Source: Durusdinium trenchii (taxonomy: Eukaryota; Sar; Dinophyceae; Suessiales; Symbiodiniaceae). From it: a stretch of 64,000 nt of DNA. The stretch lies in assembly GCA_963970005.1 (NCBI GenBank), contig CAXAMN010015224.1, forward strand, positions 969,553 to 1,033,552, read 5' to 3'. Shown piece by piece: positions 13,408 to 26,261 of the stretch (its first letter is position 1; every line of letters begins with the position of its first letter). The position numbers and the translations under genes are program-made. The notes under the pieces were generated by a model, which ran no database searches, was not told where the DNA came from, and saw nothing but the letters and a program-made list of their open reading frames with translations.

Positions 13408-13667
13408 GTCAATTATTTATGTTGTTTCTTGTTTAATTCACACTCCAGCAGTCCCAAAGGTGCTTAATGGAGGTTGGGGGTGCCCAGAACATCCACTCTC
13501 TGGATGGGACTAAACACCACCCCTTTGTGACGGCTGGCTTACTTATATAGTTTCTTTCCACCAGCTAAGTGAAGAGTCTCATACGAACGGACGGGTGTGT
13601 CGCGGTGCGTTCCACATCACCGGGCGCGCAACGCGGTGCGAAGCCCCACCGGTCTCCGGCCATTTTC

Positions 13668-13685
13668 CACGTGACCGGTCACGTG
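13668..13685. repeat. perfect 18-bp palindrome
   Basis: cacgtgaccggtcacgtg has no spacer. It carries two CACGTG boxes around ACCGGT. Use as a binding site is not shown. Confidence 0.8.
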
Positions 13686-13878
13686 AGTGCGGCAGGGTCT
13701 TCCTGCACTGGTGGTCGGCGGCATCGGTGGAAAGGGGAAGTGGCATGGCGAACTGGACCATGTGAACACGGTCATCGGTTGAAGTGGGCGTTTGTCCGGT
13801 CATCGGCCTGAATTATGCACGCAAATTTTGGCCAAGGAAGGATTCTGTCTCATCTGTCAGCTGGGACTCGTCCGCAAG

Positions 13879-13909
<31 letters not shown>
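13879..13909. repeat. (GT)n microsatellite
   Basis: About 31 bp of GT with one interruption. Confidence 0.9.
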
Positions 13910-16900
13910 CTGTTCACTACAGCGCTTCAAGTGAAATGCAACATCTGATAGCAAGAAGTGCGTATAGGTGTCTAGGACAACATATCCTTTCTTTGTGTTG
14001 GGACCACGGGGTGATTTTCTGCAGAATGAGAAACCCATTATATTCTACCCTTCACAATCTAATTCTGCATACCTGGTGTTGGATATAGCAGCATTCTTGG
14101 CCGACTGGAACTCAAGCAACCATTGACCTCAATTAGCTTCAGTGACTGAGGTCTTCCCCAAAATTAAATACCTTTTGAGACTGATTGCTCACTTACGGTA
14201 GGTATTTGTTTTATGGTGTGAAATCCAACCGAAAGTCCGGAAGTGCGCAACTGATTGCCTGGGGTACAATCTAACTTATATAATGTAAACACACTCCAAC
14301 ATATATTATATATTCTTATATAAACATCTATATAAACCCTATCAGTCTACTTTAGCGAACCTCTGAGGCAGTGTAGGCACGAGTCTGGTTTTGTGTTCTT
14401 TTTGTGTTCTTCACCGAGCAGGAAGGCAACTGGCCATCGCACAGCTCGAGTTCACGTCGCGTCGCCCACACAGCCCAACAGTCTGGTCCAGGCCCATGAA
14501 GTAACTGCACCCATCAGAAGTCTTGGACATGCACTGTGAATATTCTCTGACTCTACTAGATCCGAAGCTGGTGCCGAAGCTCTACTACCTATGAGTCGCA
14601 CCGCACCTATGGTTCAAGGTCCAATGACATCATACCATTTCGCAACACTTGACACAATGGTCCGGCAGAAAATGTTTCAACCACCTCTTGATCCGGTATG
14701 TATCAATCACCATGGACTATTGATTGCTCTGTGCTCCTTGCCTATCCACCAACAGCACTGCTGCACCCTTTCGGCGCACATTTTGGCGCTCATGGCGCAA
14801 TTGGGGCTACTGCCATTGAGCAGAAGCGCCAGTCTCAAGAGAAGAAGGTACAAGTTGGTCACATGCTTGTTGGCCATCTCGCCAAGAAAACTATGTCTGG
14901 CGAACAAGTGAACAAAGACTATACGAAATGAACCCTGCCCACCAAATTAATTGGACACAAGGGAAATGGTCAGTAGCCAAAGGTCGACAACCCACATTTG
15001 TCCAAACACACCCTGGCCCGGTTGATGCATTCCTACAAGAATGATCTTGTTAGATCTCTTTAGAATTACGAGGGGGTCCTGTTTGTGCGACAAGCAGTGA
15101 TTGCCATCATCTCCTGGAATTATTGACTACCGATCATCCAAGTACCATGTTCTGGCCCATATTCTTGGCAACAAAGTGGAGGGTACTACTGTAAGTACTT
15201 ACTAAAACTGTCTCCAAGGTGGTGTGTTTTTTGATCCAGGCTCATGCCACACGGTTGCTGAGTTGGAACTCATTGCACCTTCTCCCTCGAGCTATGCCCA
15301 GTGAGGGCAGGGTCGCGTGCGACATCGCGAAAGCCGTCGCCCTATGCAGTCAAAGCCATGTGGGCCATCCGATGGGTCAAGGATTAGTAGCAAACACAAG
15401 GCGTACAAAGCAACATGGTCTATGGATCCAGGTACGGTGACTGGAGACTATGTAGGCGCCAGATGGCGCCAGGAGGGTCCAGTCGTACCTTCTGAGAAGA
15501 TATGTGGATCCCTAGGGATGGCAAGTGCAACAGGTCAAGTAGAGGATATGATTCAGCAAGGTTATATATATATAAGTTATATATATATATATAAATCCCT
15601 TTTGGGGGGGACCTATTGCTTTTGCTGGTTTTAGCAACAATGTCAACATAGCTGAACATTTAAAAAACACATGCGAAAATATGGTTATCATTGCTTTTGA
15701 GTGGAGAGTATCGCTTTTGTAAACGGTTTTAGCCCAATTCCTGAAATTCACCACCGCTCTTCACTACACAAAATAATGATTGCGGCTTTCGGTGGTTGCT
15801 CATGTGTCCTACAGTCTCGGATCCCCAGTGCTGTATGATCACTTGCAAGTCTCGAAAAATAAAAAGCAAAAACAACCAGTCGGGATCCGTGGTCTATCTC
15901 AGGACATTGCTTTCTCTTGGATCAATTCAGTCATCCGGGAGCCCTGAATAGAAAATGATTTACACAGTGTCTACAAGAGTGGATCATGGAGGTGCTCGAA
16001 GAGGCATCCAGGGGTGCGAAGAAGACATTATATTACGGAATATTATGGACACTGTCAGTGAGTCTGCAGTCTGCTAGTATATGATACTGGATGATACTGG
16101 TGATACATTCATCTCTTCACAGCTATACTGGGTCGTGCTGGTGAGTGTGGACCTGTACCAAAAGTCGTGATCCAAACGAGCACAAATGGAACGGCCAAAC
16201 TCCAAACCATGAAACGGTCCACTTAGACGGTACATGGATACAGCTCAAAGGTAGGGTTCCAGCCGGGTGCCACCAAATCGGAAGTAAATGCTCCGCTGTT
16301 TTGACAATGAACCCGTTCTGAGCCTTTCTTGGATGCCCTGGAAGTGGGAAACAATTCAAGAACGCCATCCCAGAAGGGAATTCACCCAGTTCGCGAAGGC
16401 CAACAACTCATCCCCAAACCCAAGATACAAACACACAAAGTTTTCCATGTGCTAATCATGCCATACAACGCCCACACGGGTGCGTTTTGTATCCCACGAA
16501 CCACCCAGCTCACGAACCACAGCCAATCACTCCTGACGGTCTTCGAACATGGTCGCTGAGAGTGAATGGCCAAGCATCAGAAGCGACCAAACATGCATGA
16601 AAGGCAGTTCGTTTGATATGACTGTGACTGAATGTCTTTTTGCTTGCAAGAATCGCAATAATATACTTGCCAAAGAAGAACATCAAAGAACCCTTGTGAA
16701 GCAGCAACTTACAATTTCAGTTGTTGTTTTTCTTGCGGAAGTGATGATTCTACTCGAACATCTCGGAGGCGCAACAGTTGATATCTTGTAATTACGTCAG
16801 CATGAGAGATGTGGACATGATTCCTAAGCTGATCCCAGTATATACAATACTGTACTGGCACGAACAAAGCCCAAGCCCCGAAAAGCTGGCTTGCCAGCTG

Positions 16901-17167
16901 AAACTTCCAAAAACATAGTGCAGTTGATCCAAGCAACCTCCCAAATTGGGTGTCAGTTGCCTGGGTACTGTAGAAGAGCAAGGAAAATAATTTCTTGATG
17001 GAAGAAACAACCCTGCACCACCCCATCCTGTCGGGTTGGGAACTATAGACCAACAGCGCTGCTTCAATACACGGAACCAAGAGGGAGGTCACCAAAAATA
17101 GTGGACCATGATGGACGATGGCATGTGGATGTCTTGTTGTTTCTGTCCCTCAATTGTGTGCAAGCTC

Positions 17168-17250
17168 ACCAATTCACCATCAACCAATTCACCAAGTTCA
17201 CACCCAATTCACCAAGTTCACACCCAATTTACCAAGTTCACACCCACTTG
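17168..17250. repeat. tandem repeat of about 20 bp, three copies
   Basis: Copies of caccaagttcacacccaatt, with a related caattcaccatcaac at the left edge. Confidence 0.7.
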
Positions 17251-18993
17251 CCAGGGAAACCAAGGACCCCGGCCCTGACTGGCTGATGTTGGCAGGTGGG
17301 GCGTGGCCCGGATTTGAAACGGATTGGCCATACGTGGACATGCCCTGATAAGTATGTATATTCCCGTCGTCGCTGTTGGAAAAGAGGTGTCAGGTTCCAT
17401 TTTCCAGGCTCCGAAGTGGGGGGTCCAGGTAATTCTTACAAATCCCCACCCCTGCCAGGGCAGGAGAACCACATCCTCAGAAGGTGTTGTGATCCATGAG
17501 AAAACACTCACCCTCACCAGTATCCGTTCCCATCCCTCTCCTCGTGCCCGCGGCTGGATAAGCGTGCCGAATGAGGCCCGCTCAGCCGGCTCCGCGCTGC
17601 GTGGGCCTTGGCGCGGCAACATGAGAGTTACATCATCATGGAATCACTATGGAAGTGGAACATGGCCCTTGGATGACCATGAAATCCATTGAAGTCCTCT
17701 ACAAACAGGTGCTTTTCCACTTCCATGATCGTGAAAGAAGGAGTGCAAATGACAAGAGAAGGATTCAGAATCGTCAGAGATGTTGAAGAGTGGCTGGGCA
17801 GGTTCATGCCTTTTCTGGCGCAAAGAAGTCTTGTGATGGTGAAACCTGCTTTTGAACTTGAGTTATTTGGTTCGCATTTCATCGAAGTTAACAAGAAACT
17901 AGAGTGACAAATAGGATCAAGTAGAACATACTTTGCCGGTCTCAATCTTATCTCTGTCTCTGCTCAAACACGTGCGCTTGCTAGCTGACCTTGGAGCCAT
18001 CAAACTATAATCTTTCCATGTGGGAAATGTTTGTGCATAGCTTCAACTACACTTCAAACATCGCATGATGCACTGCTCATCACGGCATGAAAAACGCGAG
18101 TTGGTCGCGCGCGCCTTGTTCTGAGCATTCATGTGATGAAAAAGGTCAACCTTCTGCTTACCTCAGATGGGGGATGCCATGGGATTGCAATGGGTTCAAA
18201 CAGAATTGATTGTTCCCAAATGATCCTAGGGTTCACACGCTCCAATGGGATGACCAAACATCCAGCTGAACCAAACAGAATTGACGTATTTCGGACGGCT
18301 CTAAGTCAGTTTTTCTGTTTTGAACCCTCAAAAGGAGATCAACACTCGACGATGACTCCACACATGTATTACGCATGCGTGTTCGAATCAACATTTGATT
18401 GGCACATATTGGCACAAAGAACAGCTCCAACTCATCCAACCCGAAGCTTCAGTTCGTGGGGACGTGATGCCGAGAACTGAGGGCATCAGCACCGCGTCTC
18501 AGGTTTTCGGTGGCTGAGGCTGCAGAAAGGGATTGGTCGTTGAGAGAGAGGGTGTGACTGCCGATGGCGTTCTACCGAATCCTCATCGATCCTAGTTCAA
18601 TCAAAACGAGAACCCAAAGGTCCGGTGCTCGATTCAAATCGCTTTCGCTCTGTGAAATCGATTCTCCATCCCAGTCCGACATGGTCCGAAGAGCCGACGA
18701 TTGGACGAGCCTCGAAGAGGCGAGGCCCTACCAACCAGCTATCTAGAGTTGCTTCCCTAAGGAGTGACCAAGGTCAGCAGCAAAAGGCGGTTTAGCTAAC
18801 ACATCTGTCGCCTGGGAAGACGCAGCGTAACCGTTCACCCTTGAATTCTCCAGGTGAACGTAGAGGAGTCGAAACAAGCCAAGTCTTGGGGATTCAACTC
18901 GCTGGTGCGAACGGCGAACATCCGCGGCGTTTGACAACCAGGATCAACCAGGTATACCAGGTGTCCGCGGCAACAAGCTGGTCATATACCAGG

Positions 18994-19077
18994 TACCAGG
19001 ACCCTCCAAGGGGTGTCTATTTATAGCCCCTTAGCTGTTAAGGGGTGTCCATTAACCACCCCTTGGGGGTCCAGGTA
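18994..19077. repeat. short inverted-repeat element, copy 2
   Basis: 84 bp. About 22-bp arms: taccaggaccctccaagggg at the left, and the inverse at the right with one mismatch and one missing base. The whole unit can fold into a hairpin. Confidence 0.7.
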
Positions 19078-19889
19078 TACCATCATATACCAATCGTCTA
19101 AATACACCTCCAACGATGCCAAACCCGTCCCCAAAGCCCTAACGAACGGTACAGGGACCGACCTGATCCAACCTGTACGGTTGATGACAATAACTCGTCT
19201 CCCCGGGAGAGTAAATGGAGTTTGAACCATATCCATTGTTTCGGGAGGCTATTCATCAACAGTAAGCCTTACAATAGTCTTACATAGTATGATATTAGTA
19301 TTGTTGCATTTAATATGTGTTTAAATATAGTATTTTGTTATCATATTTTACCTGTCCTGGCATCCTATGAGACCCTATCCCACGATCAAAGCTTCCAAGA
19401 AACAGCTCATGTCCGGGAAGCACGGCAACCTGACACCACGTTCCGCAACCCGAAACCCGCCGCGCGACGCAACTTTGAGACGAACTCAGTGTGATGACTG
19501 AGATGTTCAAGACACGATTCGTTCAGGAACATCTCAGCCATTTGGTACCATATTTGTTGATCAAATAACTTATACAGCTCAGAGCAATGTCTTGGAAAGA
19601 TCTTGTAAAGATCTAGAATTACAATTAAGTGTTGAATACTTTTTCTTTCTTTGAGGAATGTCTAGATCTAGTGCATCATTCCAGTACCCTCCAACCGGCT
19701 TTGGGGACCATGACCGGTGAAAGAAAAAAGTCTTGGTTCTGGAGGGCTTTCTTTCACCACCGGTCTTTCAGAGCTGGTTTCGAAAAAATAGGAGTCAGTG
19801 GGTGAAAAATCATCACACGTTTCGAGCTTGAGCAGCTCAAGAAACTGAGAATTCCCACCGAGAGAGGGGGGCTCAAAAGGAGGAATTCC

Positions 19890-20056
19890 CTACATCACTG
19901 GCAGTCTGTAAAGCTCTGCGGTCTTTGGATCACACCCCTCCAACGGTGAAGCTGAGTCACAAAGAGAGCTCCAGCATTCCTCACTCTGGTCACTTTGAAG
20001 CTCGGTTTGGAGTCTGCTTAGATTTGCAAGGAAACTCATTCGGTGCTCTCTAGACT
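19890..20056 (-). CDS. terminal exon, function unknown
   Basis: After a TTGTAG acceptor the minus strand reads about 55 codons to a TAG: REHRMSFLANLSRLQTELQ then DPKTAELYRLPVM at the end. It is helical and acidic. Isolated; no neighbouring exon was identified. A direct duplicate of catgatttg lies just upstream. Confidence 0.4.
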
Positions 20057-20167
20057 CTACAATCAATAAGGTAGTGATCAAGTCGTCCATGATTTGGGAA
20101 ACAAACAAGAATCTTCAAGTCGTCCATGATTTGTATATATTATGTGTTTGTCAAGTCGTCCTATATT

Positions 20168-20206
20168 GGGGAATTTGAACCTATTTGAACCTATTTGAAC
20201 CTATGA
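20168..20206. repeat. ttgaacctat repeat, three copies
   Basis: Three 10-bp units in tandem, followed by a fourth partial gaacct at about 20217. Confidence 0.7.
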
Positions 20207-20798
20207 AGCGTTTGCTTGAACCTGTACAGGTGTCTTATTCGTGTTGTACTATCATCGGCGGCGGCAGCAGCAGCTTCAAGATCATCACTATCACTAGCAG
20301 AAAGAAAACAGCATCAGCATCAGCGTATACAATTACATCGGAACACATGGTTGTTTTGTCAGGTTGTTTTTTTGCATGTTTTGTGTATATATACAAACTG
20401 CAGCTCACATGCTTTGTTGGCTACAGCTTATCCCAGGCCCCCTGATGTAATCTATCTTGACACCTGAGCAAGCATCGACATCAGAGGTGATCACATCCTC
20501 CAACACACCCAAAACGGCCAGCGTACCGGAAAGAACCGTTCTTTAAATATCAAACGTACCTCGCTCTCCTCGCGACCGGATCTGGATCGACAGGATCTGG
20601 ATCGATCCACCCATCAGTCAGGTGTTTCCTTCAGCTAAGCCTCCAGTCGTCACTTCTTCGACCTCCTCCTCCGCACCCGAGGCCGCGCCATGCGCAGAGG
20701 CCGCGCCATGCGCCGCACCCGTGAGGGCGCCGTGAGGGCGCTCGTCCATGTTCGCGCGAATGGGAGAGTCCAAGGGCTGCTGGTAGCCATTGTTGAAG

Positions 20799-20916
20799 TC
20801 CTACCAAGTGAGGCATCTGCTGGTGGAGGCAAGGGACTTGGAAGGCAAAGGACTTCCTGGAAAGCTCCCTTGCAGAATTGCATTTGCTGCTTCAATCAAA
20901 TATCCTTCTAAATCAC
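20799..20916 (+). CDS. C2-like domain exon
   Basis: After a TTGAAG acceptor the + strand reads SYQVRHLLVEARDLEGKGLP, the first strand and loop of a C2 domain, then GKLPCRIAFAA. It leaves at a GTAAAG donor. C2 domains bind calcium and membranes. The usual D-P-Y of the second strand is not present, so it may be degenerate. It is the only supported exon on the + strand in this part, opposite to its neighbours. Confidence 0.4.
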
Positions 20917-21193
20917 GTAAAGAGCAACATGTGGCAAGGCAAAACAACAAGAATACTACAAAAACAAAAACATAAATTGCTATACATTGTATATATCGTT
21001 GTGTTGGAGGCCAACCTGAGGTGCAGCCAAACATGGGGCTGTCATGGTTAGTCTGCATTTGTCTGCTTTTGTCTTCTAGCTTTTGGATAGTGTATGATAG
21101 TGGGTTGGATAGTGTGTTGGACAGAATTCCCGCAAGCATTGACAGGAAACTGATTTTATGGATCGGATATAGTGAGTTCGAGTGCTTTTGCAC

Positions 21194-21359
21194 TCGCTGT
21201 GGTGGTTCTTGCACATCTTCATGGGCCCCAAAGCGCCAGCCTGGGTAATGCTGGAGGATAAGCTCTGCAGGAAGGCCTCTCGAAGAGCGCGGCCTTCGTT
21301 GAAGTCGCCGTCGATCAGCTCCCGCTGAAGCTGCTGCACTTGCTGACGCCACAGCCTCG
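21194..21359 (-). CDS. helical exon, function unknown
   Basis: Between a GTAACAG acceptor and a GA-GTGC donor the minus strand reads RLWRQQVQQLQRELIDGDF, then ALREAFLQSLSSSITQ and GPMKMCKNHH. It is a coiled, Gln-rich helix with high G/C at third positions. No family is recognised. It faces the C2-like exon on the other strand 280 bp away. Confidence 0.42.
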
Positions 21360-22910
21360 CTGTTACGGACAAAGTCGGACAGAAGGTTGATGGTGTCGGA
21401 CAGAAGTCGGATCCAACAGGACAAAGATTAATTTGGTGGACCAAACCCCATCTTCTCTCCTTTACATAATGTAGTCCACATGCGGCCATCTGCACTCCAC
21501 ATCGCTTCGGAAGCAGCTTTGGCTCACAACAGCAGCAGCATTTCACCCAAGCAATGACAAGGAAAAAGAGAGTCACTGGTGGTCACATGAATTTCACAAT
21601 CGATCACGGACCATTGGGATGTTGGCCATCCTCTCTTTATTTGAGTGGCCAGAATAAGAATCTATAGGCTAAAGTGGAACTTCGTTGGACTGATGCAGCA
21701 TGTCCACAAAACTATCATTTCCTGTGCATTTTGAGGGGTAGCTTCTTTCCAAGGAAGGATGATCACAAGCTGCCAATCTTGGCGCTGATGCAACAGCAAC
21801 GCCGCTCACAATCGACATCCAAAGCCGGAAAAAGGACAGAGTGAAGCCTGTAGAGGTCCTCGTTTCTCGACCTCCATATCTCTTGGTGCAAACCAATTAC
21901 TGTATCCTAATGACATTCCCAATGGTTTATTGCACTCCCTAGATCTGCGGCACAAAGGCACCTCGGATGCTGCAAGCAGCTGATATGGCCCTGGATCCTC
22001 TCCTGTGGCAAAATTGGTTTGGAGGGAGTTGGATTGAGAACACGATGGATTGGATCACATATGATCACATACAGTAACGCAGTTGTTTACTCTCAACAGG
22101 TACTACACTGCACTGCAAGCACCCTTGTTGGTGCTACAGCTCTAGTGAGCCAATCTAGGCAGTTCCAGCGAGATTCAGGACATCTGCACCTCTCCCATCA
22201 AATCTAACCGGATCCTTATCAGCACCCACGCTCCTCCGCCTCCTCTGCGCAAGCCACCTTGCGAGGGCTCCTCAGCGGGAGACACTTTTCAAGAGCTCAA
22301 TTGTTTTACCAATGCCAATGCCATTCATCCGGAATGGCGTGGTGGCGTGGTGCTGGAAGGAGAACAGTGGATACCAGTGGATACCCGGGTCTCAAACATT
22401 GGATGAAGACGTGGCCTTTTTTGGAGCAAACCAACAACATGGAGATCTTTCACCATCTAGTATAGAGGGCCGACCAAGGCGGTGAGTTGAATCCATCAAC
22501 GTTCAACATTAACAACCTGGTGAGGCATCCCAACACCAGGGTCCTCTTTGTCATCTTTTCAGGTATAGCCCTCTTTTCAGAGGTGATCTGACATGTCCAT
22601 TCACCACCCTTAATACGGGGGTGGCGCTGGCAAGGTGTGTCCGTGTTTTCACGGCCCAAAACCCACCCGTCCACCGAAGCTTCAAGTTGCAGTGTGCCGC
22701 GCTTCAGGCTTTTCGTCGGCTGCATGGCCCGACCTTCGGGTGATCAGTTGCGGCCAATTTTTACTCAAGTGTCCCAGAAATGCACCTAACTTGGTTTCAG
22801 GTGAATATATACTTCTTTAGCAAATTTTGCCCAGCTTAGACTCGGGTTTTGGCTTGATGGTGGATTCTTCCAATGCTGCTTGAAAAACACGGCGTCAAGA
22901 CTGCGAACGG

Positions 22911-22965
22911 ACAAAGACCTGGTCGAAGCCTCACGCTCACTGTGAGAGGCGGGCCAGGTCTTTGT
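22911..22965. repeat. perfect 12-bp inverted repeat with nested inner arms
   Basis: Arms acaaagacctgg and ccaggtctttgt. The loop itself holds cctcac / gtgagagg-like pairing. Confidence 0.7.
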
Positions 22966-23254
22966 GTTGGGCAAAATGCCCGACGACCCGAGGAACCACA
23001 TCTTCATCAACTGCGGATGGTTTGGGTGAAGTTACCTTTGGGGAAGAAAAAGGAGGATGCATTATTTAGTTTTTGGTAACTAATGACATCTATTGGCATC
23101 AGACGGATGTGGATCCTAGAGCCAACATCATCTACTCCAGAACAAAATTACTAATATAGAGTATACAATTTGCAAATGTATACAGTATTATACAGTACGA
23201 GGACGCATGTTCGCGACCCCCGCCAATCTAGGGAATCTCGGAATCGCTTAACGT

Positions 23255-23483
23255 TTAGGCTTTTTTCGTTTGCACCACTCTTCGCCTGGAATTGCGAAAC
23301 GAGCTGTTGAACATCAATATGTCGAGTCCATCCTCCGATCCGGCAAACCGATTGACTCTCCGCCTGAAACACCCCAAGACCTTCCTGTTGCCTGGTTCGA
23401 ACTGCAGGAACTGAGTGCCCAGGGCACAAACCGTGAGTCGGCGTTTACCATAACGTACCTCCATCAGAACCACATCATAGCAC
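23255..23483 (-). CDS. terminal exon, function unknown
   Basis: After a TGAGAG acceptor followed by G the minus strand reads CYDVVLMEVRYGKRRLTVC, then GTQFLQFEPGNRKVLGC, ending VVQTKKA and TAA. The alternating hydrophobic pattern suggests a beta-rich fold. The + strand is also open here for 89 codons, but its residue pattern is less protein-like. Confidence 0.4.
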
Positions 23484-24218
23484 CTCTCAGAAAAGGAATT
23501 GTGGCTCTCTGTCCTGACACCTGCGAACAGCAATGAAACCAAAAGAAATGGGATTTACTCGCACAAGGATGGGCATGGATTGCAATAAGGCCTTGATTCC
23601 AACGGCATCGTTGATCCCCTGATCCCCTTCATTCACAGATGATCCCATTCCTTTGATGTGGGCGCCCGCTAAAAGGATAATTCCGGCCCAATATGAACTC
23701 CGTTGAGAGCCATGGACTGCGTGGGCACCTCTAAGGATGGCTCACGCATATTAGGTGTGAATGCATCGGTCAGAAACTGATACCCAAACACTGGATGGGA
23801 CGGGCATATTTACAGATATTGGCCCCTTTTCAACCACCCGACCTGATCGGTATACTGCATATGCCACTCCCATGGGGTGTCTGGGGTATTCTTTGGCCAC
23901 GGAAGTCACATTATCATATCCATTGACAACCTTATGGACAAGTTCTGCATTTCCCATATGCGGTACAGTCACCATCCGCAACAACAACAACAACAACAAA
24001 ACCATCCACATGCTTCACAGTGTCTTACAATAATATTTAGGCTCTGCCAGCTAAGCATACTACCACATCCGCTTGAGTTAGTCAAGAACTGTTTTCAAAC
24101 AAACTGCAGAATTAGCAGTGTCATGCCGCATGCCTGTCAAGTGTCAAGGCGCCTCAAAGACCTTCATTTGTTTTTTTCGGCTCCATCATCACCTCCCCAT
24201 CCAATTTCAGGATCTGAT

Positions 24219-24412
24219 TCATTCATCAAGTCTACATGAAGTGGACTCCAAAGCTGCCAAGGCACCCGGACCGTCCTCGTTCTTCCTTCTCGCCTTTGAT
24301 GGCCCCCGCCCACTGCGCAGGCCACGTGCGCCGGAGCCGCCATCGCTACGGAGGGCCCCCAGGCGGCGAATCTCCAGTTCAAAGTGGCGCCGCTCCCGGT
24401 TGTAGAGGTTGC
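24219..24412 (-). CDS. terminal exon, basic and disordered
   Basis: After a TGCCAG acceptor followed by G the minus strand reads NLYNRERRHFELEIRRLGAL, then a Gly/Ser/Arg-rich tail to SCRLDE and TGA. The segment is more GC-rich than its surroundings, as dinoflagellate exons often are. Unrecognised. Confidence 0.33.
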
Positions 24413-25956
24413 CTGGCAGGGCGAGCGTCAACGGGCATGGGCCAGGCCAGGCCTTTCTCTTTTCGATCTGGAAGATGTGGAACATCTGGGGGTTCTAGAA
24501 TATCTGGTAAAAAGAATGATTTAGAGTAGTAACATCTGGGATTGATTGACATTAAATAACATTCAAGGGCTCATATGTCGCGCGCGGGCGTGCTGGCGAC
24601 GAGCCACCGGAGCTTTGCCCACCAAAGCAGCTGGGAGAGTAGAACTCCTCATGGCACCAAACACGGGTGAGTCGGAATGTCTATGTACCGGGACCAGTCT
24701 CTTCAGTTGAAGTGATGATGAGCCCACTTTACAGTACGAGTACCCACAAAGAGCCACCAAGCCACCAAAAAGAGGGGTCTTGATACAAAGTTGTTTGTTC
24801 AGTCGGCAACTGGACCCTCCAAGGTGGCCTTGAAACGTGGACATGACTTTAAGTAATATCTTAATTTGAGAGCGTGCTTTCTGCACATTGCAGTGTTTGG
24901 TGGATCATGCAATCATCTCCCCAAAACCGGTTGGATTAAAATGCAAAACCCTTCAGGTCTGTGCGGTTGTCCAAACTTTTTGTTCGAGCTAATCCCCTAG
25001 CTGCCATAGGTTTCCCGAGGGGGCCCCTCCCAACCCACCCCTCATGTTTGCCAAGGGCGGCGACACCCCCCAAAAAAACTGGACAATCATCAAGGGCTTT
25101 CAAGGAGTCTCCAGAACAACATGCCATGCTGCCTGGTGCATAGAGATCAGCAACATCTCATGAATTTTGGGTCCCGGGTCTGAAGTTCAAGTTCATCCTT
25201 GCTTTCTGTGCGATACTCTTCTTTGAGACTCCCACCAAATCTGCGATCTTTTCCAAAACGCCAGGCAGAAGAACAAACAACACGCGTTTAACCTCCTCTC
25301 AACCAAAGTCTGCCGACTCGTCCCGAAATCTCCTCCTTCTCAGTAAAGATCGTGGTCAGGGCGCTCAAAGTCACTTCCAGCACCTGCACCGAGGTTTCCT
25401 CAGTGTCGCTGCGTGAACGCGACCGCTCCGTGCGTGAAAACGCCCGCCGGAGCGACGGCGGCGAGGCTTGGGCCAGGCACCGTTGGCACGACGAAACAGA
25501 AATGACTTGCCCAAATGATGTTACCCAAGAGACATAGGCACAACATGCTTTCCTCCAAATGCGATGATGCAAATCGAAAAGGCAATGACTCATAAGACCC
25601 TGAGCTCCAGTTGAGGGTCAGTATCGGCCATGGACAATGGGAAGTGAGAATGTGCTCCCACAACCATCCTAAGTGTAAGAAGAATTCTTTGGTCGCGAAG
25701 GATTTGCTTCTTGCTATGTAGAATACATGAATTAAATATGAGTCCCATGATTTCTGCCGTAACATGTGCGTATTCAGCGCATCACAGCGCCTTGAATACA
25801 TCTGATTCGGTGGCCCTGTCGTTACCTGTCGTTTGCAAGAAGAGTCTCTGGGGGGCATCCGAAGCCTCGGATGTTCACCTCGAACTTTTGCATCGTCGCC
25901 CAGCAAGTTCTGGAGCCCAAACATTCCATGGGACTAGTATATCTATCTATATATAT
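24413..25956. other. no firm gene
   Basis: A weak terminal exon on the minus strand at 25288-25410 (VTLSALTTIFTEKEEISG) has no clear acceptor. The right edge is the AT tract that received the copia element. Confidence 0.4.
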
Positions 25957-26217
25957 TGTGATTGACACAAAGGTAGCAACAAAAGATCCTCCTTCCCTCG
26001 CACAGCCGCGTGCGTTTTCCACTCACAGCTCACCTGAAGGTTGGTACGAACGGTCGGGCGCCTCGCCCTGCAGTGTCCTCACTGCTTCTATGGCTCAGGT
26101 CACGGGTGACCCACCCTACACCACCCTTGCGGCCTCGCACACTCGTGGCTTCGAACGTGAACACACCTGAGTGGGTCAAGACTGGTTCCTCAGTGACCGG
26201 AAGGATCGAAATTCACA
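25957..26217 (-). repeat. 3' LTR of the copia element
   Basis: A 261-bp LTR. In element orientation it starts TGTGAA and ends ATCACA, a short inverted repeat with TG...CA termini. It differs from the 5' LTR at about four positions. The outer flank is an (AT)n tract. Confidence 0.95.
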
Positions 26218-26261
26218 CTCATGAAAAATTCTATCAATCTTTTTCTTTGGTTGTGCGTCGA

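Larger units (their letters stand above)
13408..19889. other. no firm gene
   Basis: Holds the palindrome, the GT and AT microsatellites, the 20-bp tandem repeat and inverted-repeat copy 2. The + frame at 14698-14931 and both strands at 17689-17907 are open but undecided. Confidence 0.4.
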
